Shown here piece after piece: positions 34,517 to 41,673 of a stretch of DNA of 54,164 nucleotides. This DNA is from Stigonema ocellatum SAG 48.90 = DSM 106950. Its GTDB lineage: Bacteria > Cyanobacteriota > Cyanobacteriia > Cyanobacteriales > Nostocaceae. How positions within the stretch are numbered: the stretch's first letter is position 1; the number at the start of each line of letters is the position of its first letter. Below the pieces are notes generated by a model. The model was not told the DNA's origin and searched no databases. It saw nothing but the letters and a program-made list of their open reading frames with translations. The position numbers and the translations under genes were made by a program. The stretch covers positions 1 through 54,164 of the forward strand of contig JADQBA010000057.1 of assembly GCA_016903675.1 (NCBI GenBank), read 5' to 3'.

Positions 34517-34545
34517 AACCGCCCTTCTCATTGAGAAGGGCGGTT
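34517..34545. terminator. Strong hairpin downstream of psbJ
   Basis: 14-bp perfect stem AACCGCCCTTCTCA (34517-34530) with TGAGAAGGGCGGTT (34532-34545). An A-run lies on its left, so as a classical terminator it would serve the minus strand best. On the plus strand it ends the psbEFLJ transcript by position, with only a short TTAATT after it. Confidence 0.6.
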
Positions 34546-34592
34546 AATTGCTAATAGTCAATTTTTCCCATTAGCTATTAGCAATTAACAAT

Positions 34593-34696
34593 TATAGCAT
34601 TCCTATTACAAGAGTGAAAATTCCATGCTTGAGAAACCCGGTTTCTTTAAGAAACCGGGTTTCTGGACTTTCACAACTCCTGCACGGATTGCTATA
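34593..34696. mobile_element. TATAGC-ended element with GAAACCCGGTTTC core
   Basis: Ends TATAGCATTCC (34593) and GGATTGCTATA (to 34696), core of two facing GAAACCCGGTTTCT arms. It combines the ends of the 50066 family with the core of the 13279 family. The rest of 34697-34995 holds no gene; a GGGGAGTGGGG tandem lies near 34920-34970. Confidence 0.65.
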
Positions 34697-34995
34697 GCTT
34701 CAGCCGATATCATTGCTTTCAATGTATAAAAAAGAAAACGCGAATACTACAGCGGAAAAAACTAGACCAGTCAGGGGTACGAAGACGGAAGGCAAAAATG
34801 AAGCTGCCATAGTTAGGATTCCTATTAAACTACAGGACAATTCAACCTGAGCTTACTGCAAATTCAGCCTGATTTTTTGAATTATTTCATATTTTTAACA
34901 CAGCGCTCTCTCAAGAAACACAGGGAGTGGGGAGTAGGGAGTGGGGAGTGGGGGAAGAGGGAGTGGGGAATGGAGGTGTTTCTTCCATAATCTTT

Positions 34996-37683
34996 TTATA
35001 TCCTTAGAAGGAGTTCATCTATGGGTAAATTTGGTAGGTCAGGAGGAATGACGGTTCTTTGGATAGAGACTTTGTGGCTTTCCTGTTGAGTTGCCATATC
35101 TACAGCGATCGCCTCCACGCGAATTTCCAAACAGCCAAAAGGAACGTTGATGTGAGTCATAACTTCCAACCCTCCCAAAGAGTTGGGTAGCAAATTTGTT
35201 AACAAACGAGGACCATCCAGCAACCAACGAGTTTGACAATCTTCAACCCATATCCTCACAGCAACTTGAGGACGTCGGTCAGGTAGCTGTACAAATACCC
35301 TAATAGACTGTCCTGAGACCAATTCGCCATTTGGTAGATGCAATTGTGGAATGAGCAAGGGTTCTGTTATTTCCCATACTTCTGACACTGATTGTTCGTG
35401 CTGTTGAAAGGGGTGCTTGAAAGCACCAGCTTCGACTTCACTATATGTATCATACACTACAATCTCTTCTGCCAACCGAGTCCGTGCTATCTTGGTATAA
35501 CTGGGAGTATTTGTGGTAACATCTGTAACGGATGATTCATCTGTAGGACTTAAGAATAACTCATCTGCTAAATCAGTTAAAGCTGTTATGACATCCGTTA
35601 AATCCGTGATAACCGTTGTATCATCTGTTTCAAGCGTTACGATTTGGTTGGGGTTTGAATCCCAATCCCCAGTCCCAAGTCCCCAGTCACCAATCCCCTG
35701 TCCCCTGTCCCTAGTCCCCTCTTCAACCGTTACATCTATGACTTCTAGAGCAACATCCGCGTGACGGGGTGGGGATTTGAGTTCAAAAGACAGTGTTTCC
35801 TGGCTCTTAATCAGATTGTTTTCATCGTCTTGGTTTTGCTCAGAAACATTAATAGGTTCAGGCAAAGAGTGTCCTTGGCTACGCATCCACTTTTTAATTA
35901 AAGGAGATAATTGGGCATTCCCTACGTTTATTAATTCAGAAATAGACTCAATGACTCCCGCCGTAGACAAGTTATCCTGAGACTGTACATCGATGGGGGT
36001 CACTAATTCATGTGCATCTTCATCATGAGCGACGGGCGTCTGGCTTTGCTGAGGAGAAGCAAGTGGCGTCGGACTGATGGTTGGTAATTGGAGAACCGGA
36101 CGAACTCTTTGTTCCACGCCTTGGTATTCTGTTGAATCCCCCACCACACCTGACCTAGTCCCCAATTGCCAATTGAATGCACTTTTCTTACGAATTGGCT
36201 TGATCCGTCTCAAATATGGAAAAGTAGTACTTATGGTTGTTACTGGACTCATTGCGATGTCATGGTTCTCTAAATCATGCACCTGGATAGAGGGTTGAAA
36301 AACAACCGTCTCAGTACTCGTCGTCTTGACTGTGGGGGGAGGAAGGTTCGGTAGTTGAAGTGAAACTGCGTGACGTTTCACTAAATTATGCACCTGTATT
36401 GGGGGTTGAGAAACAACGATCGCAGTACTAATTGTCTTGGTCTTGTCCTGTGTCAGGTTCGGTAGTTGAAGTGAAGCTGCTGTTTTATCCGGTTCTCTTG
36501 GAGCAATTTGCGGCGGTAGGATTTTGTTCGGGGATGGATGGAGTTGGAGAGGCTGAGTTTTTTTTGGGGTCTTTACGAGATTGAAAAGTTCCAATTTTAT
36601 TGGTACAGGCGGCTCTGGCGCTGTGGAAGTAACAGAATACCCAATTTTATTTGCAGCAGTGCTGATTGCCAGCAATTGTGTCACATCTGCTGTAATGGTG
36701 AAGGACTGGTGAGCTAACAGTCTTACTTCTTCAGCAGCTGCAAGTGCGCCATACAACCTGATATCTGCCAAAATCACCTTGGATTCCCAATCACTGGGAA
36801 TCTCTAGTGAGCATTTAATGGTCAATGGTAGTAATTTTGCTCTTAGGGGTTGTCGCACCTGGGTTAATACTTCCGACCCTTGAGGAGAACATAGTTCTAT
36901 TCGTAGTTCTCCAGCACAGACTCTTCCAGAATCTAATGTCTCATCTAGAACTGGACTGGTCGTTGGTTTTAGATCCACCTGTCCATTAATAGTGAGAGTT
37001 TCTCCCCAACGAGCAACGTAGGTTTCTTGTTCTAGGATCAGCAGTAGTGGTAACTCTGGAATAGCTGGTAGAGAATTTTCAACCGTTGTTTCATCTAAGA
37101 GCAGAGATTCAGAACGTGGTAAAGCTAATTCAATCAGGTCTTTTAAAATTTGTTCTGCTGTCTCGGCTTTGAGCCACACTGGGCTGACAGGCTCATTAAT
37201 AATTGCTTCATCATCTTGTTTTGCCAGATGGAGCGAATTTAAAGCAGAGGAGGCTGGGGAAGTTCTTAGGGTGAGGGATGTGGGGGAGATTTCGTCGAAT
37301 GGCTTCCCTTGCTCTACAATTTCCCCTAAAGCTAACATGGGCAAAACTCGCACATGGACGCTATATTGCCAGGATATACCAAGAAGAACTGACATCAAGT
37401 CACCGGAGCATCGCAACTCCCAAATTCCAGGGTTGAGGTAGGTAAAAGGAATTACTACCATCAAGCCTTCTAAGTTAGTGCGACGCGATCGCTTGTGAAT
37501 TCGCCGCTTTGGTGGAAGTCCCACATCTGAGGAGTGAGTTACCCGCACGTCCACATCTAAATTGGCGCGGTTAGAGCGAGCCACAACTCTATACCTACCT
37601 TCCATAATTTCCACAATTGGCGATTTCAGGGTACGCCAAGTGCGATCGCCCTGTTTCTGTATCAGAAATTCCCAGTGTTCCAT
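34996..37683 (-). CDS. Large cytoplasmic protein of unknown function with repeat insertions
   Basis: 895 residues from the ATG at 37683 (a GTG at 37707 would add eight). I recognise no named family. Residues 1-125 form a compact N-terminal domain (EHWEFLIQKQGDRTWR, then YRVVARSNRANLDVDVRV). A beta-rich domain near 215-345 is followed by a long Pro/Thr-rich, low-complexity middle, in which a unit around LQLPNL and PIQVHNL is repeated. Near residue 680 is RDRGQGIGDWGLGTGDWD, the translation of a GGGGACTGG-type heptamer tandem that entered the coding frame. The C-terminal 130 residues (WEITEPLLIPQLHLPNG to the end) are another beta-rich domain. No signal or membrane segment. Confidence 0.7.
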   Translation of the reverse strand: MEHWEFLIQKQGDRTWRTLKSPIVEIMEGRYRVVARSNRANLDVDVRVTHSSDVGLPPKRRIHKRSRRTNLEGLMVVIPFTYLNPGIWELRCSGDLMSVLLGISWQYSVHVRVLPMLALGEIVEQGKPFDEISPTSLTLRTSPASSALNSLHLAKQDDEAIINEPVSPVWLKAETAEQILKDLIELALPRSESLLLDETTVENSLPAIPELPLLLILEQETYVARWGETLTINGQVDLKPTTSPVLDETLDSGRVCAGELRIELCSPQGSEVLTQVRQPLRAKLLPLTIKCSLEIPSDWESKVILADIRLYGALAAAEEVRLLAHQSFTITADVTQLLAISTAANKIGYSVTSTAPEPPVPIKLELFNLVKTPKKTQPLQLHPSPNKILPPQIAPREPDKTAASLQLPNLTQDKTKTISTAIVVSQPPIQVHNLVKRHAVSLQLPNLPPPTVKTTSTETVVFQPSIQVHDLENHDIAMSPVTTISTTFPYLRRIKPIRKKSAFNWQLGTRSGVVGDSTEYQGVEQRVRPVLQLPTISPTPLASPQQSQTPVAHDEDAHELVTPIDVQSQDNLSTAGVIESISELINVGNAQLSPLIKKWMRSQGHSLPEPINVSEQNQDDENNLIKSQETLSFELKSPPRHADVALEVIDVTVEEGTRDRGQGIGDWGLGTGDWDSNPNQIVTLETDDTTVITDLTDVITALTDLADELFLSPTDESSVTDVTTNTPSYTKIARTRLAEEIVVYDTYSEVEAGAFKHPFQQHEQSVSEVWEITEPLLIPQLHLPNGELVSGQSIRVFVQLPDRRPQVAVRIWVEDCQTRWLLDGPRLLTNLLPNSLGGLEVMTHINVPFGCLEIRVEAIAVDMATQQESHKVSIQRTVIPPDLPNLPIDELLLRI

Positions 37684-37847
37684 TGTGAGTACTGCCCAGA
37701 CCCTCAACCCGCTCTGGTAATATTTGCATTACCTTGCTTGTCAGTTTACCTCAGTAATTTCTCATTATCTTGCGCTCATTCAAACATTAATTTAATGTTA
37801 TTTATAGTACTAAATAACCATCTAATTGGCTCCATCAGCGTTTATGA

Positions 37848-38531
37848 ACATGCTCCCCGGCTATTTCTGGTGGATATGAGCCGAAGATTTCTATACCAAC
37901 TGTTCTGAATGAAATTGCTGCGGAGTACCAAATGATTGGGTTTACGGGCGATCGCAGCGTCAAGACCGATCTCCTCACCATGCTGCTGAACATGCATGAC
38001 TACAACCACCAAAATGGCACCCATCGTCCGCTGTTTGAGATTGAAGACGTGCATTTTAAGCAGTTTATCGACAAAGGATTTTACTCCCATGCCTATTTTG
38101 ATATGCCTAGGGTCAAACCCTCCCTCAGGGAAATTGTCAAGAACCCAGCCTTCTTAGTACTACCACAGGTGATTCAGGCGCATTTGGAAAACTGCTTCCC
38201 ATCCCTAGTCATTGTCCATGCTGAAAGTCCGATATTCACAATCAGAGAGTGTCATCTGTTCGTCCCAGAATCGGAAACCCACACGCGTACCTATGTTCTG
38301 ATGTTTGGGAAAGCGCATCATCCTATTGCTCATGTGCTTATCGCCCATGTACTCAAACGGAATCTTCTGCGGCTGGCGTCCATCGTTGTTGAGCAGGATA
38401 CTGATATTTTGGGCAAACTCTATGCCAATACGCCTCAACACATCAAGCTCAATAACGAAGTCGGGATGGATTGGGTGCGGCGAAATTTTGAGAGTTTCCC
38501 GGCGGTTGTTGAACCAAATCTTTCTCGGTAA
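37848..38531 (+). pseudogene. C-terminal part of a Rieske-type (pheophorbide a oxygenase-like) oxygenase
   Basis: The frame is open from 37848, but the first ATG is at 37932, giving 199 residues. The tail has the family's C-terminal blocks: RTYVLMFGKAHHPIAHVL, then VVEQDTDILGKLY and IKLNNEVGMDWVRRNF. The N-terminal Rieske [2Fe-2S] domain and the mononuclear-iron ligands that should precede these are absent, so no activity is expected. The remaining fragment is probably the leftover of a deletion next to the toxin-antitoxin pair. Confidence 0.7.
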
Positions 38532-38562
38532 CAGATCGCCACGCACAGCGGGGATTTAATTT

Positions 38563-39021
38563 TCAATCAGCTTCCAATACTATTAATTCTTGTGGACGTA
38601 CAATCGTAATGCTTGACGTGACTGCAAAATCGCTGGGATTAAAAGTCAGAAGATGTGTAATCTCATGAGTGAGCATAACTGCAACAATACGAGCATCATG
38701 AGTCCGTTTACCCATTACTTTGCTAGTGGTGACTAAATCCAACCAGTTGGGAAAAATTTGTGAAGATTCCTCTAGCTTGGGGAAGCGCTCGCACAGTTTA
38801 TCTATTGTGCTTCGAGTTTGTCCTATAGTCCACCCCAAGCCATTGACTTCAAGAGGACGAGTAGCAACAGCCCAAAATTCAACAAGAACTTGGGCTGTAA
38901 GCCAACATTCATTTCCCTCTCCCAGTAAAAAAGATACCGCATCTGTTGCAAGACGATGCTGCATATCTGAGGGATTGCTGAAGCGCAAAACAACATTAGT
39001 ATCAAGTAGGTATTTTGTCAT
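38563..39021 (-). CDS. PIN-domain ribonuclease toxin (VapC-like)
   Basis: 152 residues. Begins MTKYLLDTNVVLRF, with the first catalytic Asp in LLDTN; then Glu in VLVEFWAVATRP, Asp in THDARIVAVM and the closing LLTFNPSDF. All four acidic positions of an active PIN RNase are present. Such toxins cut RNA when the partner antitoxin is lost. Its start overlaps the antitoxin stop by four bases (ATGA), the normal coupling of a type II pair. Confidence 0.9.
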   Translation of the reverse strand: MTKYLLDTNVVLRFSNPSDMQHRLATDAVSFLLGEGNECWLTAQVLVEFWAVATRPLEVNGLGWTIGQTRSTIDKLCERFPKLEESSQIFPNWLDLVTTSKVMGKRTHDARIVAVMLTHEITHLLTFNPSDFAVTSSITIVRPQELIVLEAD

Positions 39022-39263
39022 TCCTCGTAAATGCTGTCGCGGCTAAGGGCTTCATCAGGTAAACTCACACCGCTTTTAGGGAGTTGCGAAACCCATTCTC
39101 GAAACTCCTTAGCCCGTTCTGCTGGTGTTAACTTCTGCCAAATTGGAACAGATGATGCAACCTGTCTAGACTGAAACTTAATAGAGGCGATAAAATCAGC
39201 GATTTTCTTGAGCTGCTCAGAGTTGAGGTTGTCTATTTCTTTCTTAAGGTTTTCTCTCAGCAT
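39018..39263 (-). CDS. Antitoxin of the PIN toxin pair
   Basis: 81 residues, small and acidic: MLRENLKKEIDNLNSEQLKK, then LTPAERAKEFREWVSQLPKS and a tail SLPDEALSRDSIYEE. The same FREW and closing acidic pattern occur in the two other antitoxin copies in the window (20171 and 40825). It should bind the toxin active site through its tail and repress the operon. The pair looks intact, unlike the other two. Confidence 0.85.
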   Translation of the reverse strand: MLRENLKKEIDNLNSEQLKKIADFIASIKFQSRQVASSVPIWQKLTPAERAKEFREWVSQLPKSGVSLPDEALSRDSIYEE

Positions 39264-39703
39264 AGTTAGGTTTTAAGGTAAGCTGACTTTCTGTATCGTA
39301 GCTGATGAAATAGCCATAGGACGTTTAGCACCACTCACCCAGAAATGTAAACGCCTCCCAGTAATTTTGGACTTTGGACAAAAAAGTTCTGTTCGCCTAT
39401 AGTTTACGCGAACAGAACGAATGATTAATCTTGTTTATAGCTTTCCGCCTCTTCTATCAAATCTGCTGAACTTACTAGTCAGAAACTCTGTAGGCAAAGT
39501 AATATAAGCAACCATGCTTTGTAGTGATATTATTTATGGTGTTTTAGACGAAACTGGTAAATTAGCGTAATTCATGGGCTAATTTAGCACCGACAGAAAA
39601 AAAGATAGCCACCAGATATCCAACGCATAGTAATATCAACGACAACGTGTCTTTGGGTAAATACTGATGGCTATGCAGAAAAATAATAACAATCCATTCA
39701 TAG

Positions 39704-39882
39704 CAGGGCTATTTCATTCTAATCTCGTAACCCACACGCCTAGGAATTTATTCCTAGGCTAATAGCTGAAGTCGGCATACCGCCGACTAGAACTTTCAGG
39801 AATGAGCGTCCGTTTCAACGGACAGTAGCTCTCTCGCTTGAACTTGAGTTCCTGGCATTGAGTGTAAAATGAAATAGCCCTG
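39704..39882. mobile_element. 179-bp MITE with 15-bp inverted ends and a perfect 10-bp target duplication
   Basis: Ends CAGGGCTATTTCATT (39704-39718) and its exact complement (39868-39882), flanked by CCATTCATAG at 39694-39703 and 39883-39892. The inside has three stacked hairpins (CCTAGGAATTTATTCCTAGG, GTCGGCATACCGCCGAC, GTCCGTTTCAACGGAC). The remainder of 39264-40206 shows no gene, only a GTTCTGTTCGC hairpin near 39388 and the right end of a 44069-type element near 40055-40085. Confidence 0.88.
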
Positions 39883-40206
39883 CCATTCATAGCGCGATTT
39901 CAGGATTTTAGACAAAAACTTTACAACTGTTTTCAATCATGCAGCGATGCTTGTATCGATTTGTTGGATGCACTCGCGGGGAATACGGAAGCTAATTCAA
40001 TTGCCGAGTTATCTTTAACTCGGTAGATGCATTTTCCGTATTTACTTATCTTTACATAGTTTGGTTTTTTCGTGCCTATCTACTTATAACTGAGCCGAGA
40101 TCCCACAAGGGGAGGGCGTTTTACGCACGATCAATAACAAAACTCCCTCCAGAAAACCTGGAGAAAAGGGATGTATCTTATTGGCCTATTGGTTCAATAC
40201 CAATAC

Positions 40207-40464
40207 TCAAGCCCTGTCAATTGCATTGACGATTTTTTTGCCCACAGATAGACCCAAATAGCCACATGCAAAGACAGCTACAACCCCAGGTAATGAGACA
40301 GTTAGAGTAGTTGCACCAAAAGTCGCTACGACTACTTGACCAATACTCGCAGCACTAACCTGTGCGGCTAGTGTTGCAAGAGTCCCCGCAGCGCCTAATT
40401 CTGTAATTCCTTTACCAAAATTGGAATCAGGATTGGATGGATTAGCAGAAGAAGTACTACTCAA
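40207..40464 (-). CDS. Small hydrophobic two-helix protein
   Basis: 85 residues from a TTG preceded by AAGGAG seven bases upstream, the best ribosome site in the neighbourhood. A Ser/Asn-rich polar start (SSTSSANPSNPDSN) is followed by two Gly/Ala/Val-rich helices (about 22-48 and 50-74, including GVVAVFACGYLGLSVG) and a basic end KKIVNAIDRA. This resembles holin-like or bacteriocin-like small proteins, but no family is certain. The frame is also open into the PIN fragment upstream; that fusion is more likely an accident of the deletion. Confidence 0.55.
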   Translation of the reverse strand: MSSTSSANPSNPDSNFGKGITELGAAGTLATLAAQVSAASIGQVVVATFGATTLTVSLPGVVAVFACGYLGLSVGKKIVNAIDRA

Positions 40465-40566
40465 GATTGTTCTCCTTTTGAACACACTTATCAAAATATA
40501 ATCCTTAATAAAATAACCGTCAAGACAGCAAGACTGTTTAACGTCAATTTTGTTACTTTTATTTAC

Positions 40567-40824
40567 ATCAGTATCCAGTAATAAGGGAAAAATTGTCTTT
40601 AAGCGGTTAATTTCTGCTTCTGCTTCTGCTGGGGTATGTCCCAAGCCGTTTCTCTGGGTTGGACGAGTGTAAACGTTCCAAAATTCAATCAAGTTTTGCG
40701 GTACTATGCATAAACGTTCTCCCCGTCTTAGCAGGGTATTGATGGCGTTACTTGCATCTGGGTACATTGGGTGAGAGGGTTCCACGCTACGCAGCAATAC
40801 ATTTGTATCTACAAGAAAAGCCAA
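40567..40824 (-). pseudogene. N-terminal half of a PIN-domain toxin
   Basis: 86 residues of a VapC-like PIN domain remain: FLVDTNVLLRSVEPSHP, IVPQNLIEFWNVYTRP and IFPLLLDTD. The first catalytic Asp and Glu are present; the C-terminal HDAR block and last acidic residues are gone. It starts at a TTG directly after the antitoxin stop. The missing part corresponds to the block preserved at 20484-20570. Confidence 0.75.
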
Positions 40825-40935
40825 CTATAACTCCTCGTTGTCGTACATACTTGGACGACTAACAGCATAATCTGATAACAGTGGTGAATTGCGGTCGTGA
40901 CTTGAAGCCCACTCCCGGAACGCAGTTGGGCTAAT
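40825..40935 (-). pseudogene. C-terminal remnant of an antitoxin
   Basis: Reads FREWASSHDRNSPLLSDYAV, then SRPSMYDNEEL and a stop, nearly the same DNA as 20375-20482. The N-terminal two thirds are missing; the match ends near 40935 where unrelated sequence begins. Confidence 0.8.
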
Positions 40936-41096
40936 CCCTTAACACCGCCCAGCGTGGGGAGTCTGTTATTGTAGCTAATCATCAGGCTATCCATTCTTTG
41001 TCAAATCTTTAACCTACCAACATGAACTAAAGATTCCCTTACCTAGGAAAATTAATTGAAGATAAATCAGGAAATTTAAAACTCAGGAGGAGTTAA

Positions 41097-41534
41097 ATGG
41101 GACTTAGCGACGGACTTTTGAACCCCAACAAAAAGGCTATGGTTGTGGATGACTGCTGCAATATGATAGATAAGCAACTTGCTTCCAAGTCAGGCATAAG
41201 CGGCATGGCCTTGAAAACCGCCTTTGCTGCCCTCAAGGGAATTAAGCCAGGGTACATCCCCGAAGTCGTCGAGCAGCTTCTACCAGAGTGCTTCACGGCA
41301 CTTGATCCCCTCTGGAGTGAGGGTGTGGAGAAAGGAGATCCAGTTGAACACCTCGTCTCCAGTCGCTCCGAGGCAGCGGACGCGCTACTCGGTATCACCG
41401 ACGCGAGGATTAAGCTCTCGAAGCGCGCAATTGTGCGAGGAACATATGAAAAACTCCGCAGTTCAGCCAAGAAACACGTGGAAGAGGCAGTGCCAGACTT
41501 AGCCCTGGTCATTGATAAGTATGTCAAGGAGTAG
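41097..41534 (+). CDS. DUF6918-like cytoplasmic protein of unknown function
   Basis: 145 residues, all-helical, no signal. Starts MGLSDGLLNPNKKAMVVDDC with a strong AGGAGGAG ribosome site five bases before the ATG. Other visible blocks are GISGMALKTAFAALKGIKP, LLPECFTALDPLW and VRGTYEKLRSSAKKHVEEA. I believe this is the DUF6918 family. Its function is not known. Base composition (G+C-rich codons) differs a little from the neighbouring genes, which may mean recent transfer. Confidence 0.75.
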   Translation: MGLSDGLLNPNKKAMVVDDCCNMIDKQLASKSGISGMALKTAFAALKGIKPGYIPEVVEQLLPECFTALDPLWSEGVEKGDPVEHLVSSRSEAADALLGITDARIKLSKRAIVRGTYEKLRSSAKKHVEEAVPDLALVIDKYVKE

Positions 41535-41540
41535 TCATTG

Positions 41541-41664
41541 AAAATTCGTAGTTCGTAATTCATAATTCGTAATTATTTTTCAGTCGGGGATTTAAACCCC
41601 GACTGAAAAATAACCACCTGTAGACGTGGGGGTATTAAACCCATTTTTAATTACGAATTCTGAT
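41541..41664. mobile_element. Second copy of the psbL-psbJ MITE
   Basis: AAAATTCGTAGTTCGTAATT at 41541 to CTGAT at 41664, core hairpin TCAGTCGGGG/CCCCGACTGA (41580-41607). Nearly identical to 34172-34316 but with a shorter right arm. It lies between the DUF6918 gene and the convergent fdhF-like copy 2. Confidence 0.8.
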
Positions 41665-41673
41665 CAAGCGATA

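Noticed and set aside
40809..40994. 61-residue ORF over the antitoxin fragment
   Set aside because: Wrong frame relative to the FREWASSHDRN tail; no features.
41093..41563. 156-residue minus-strand ORF opposite the DUF6918-like gene
   Set aside because: Ser-rich antisense translation; the plus-strand gene has the ribosome site and sensible composition.
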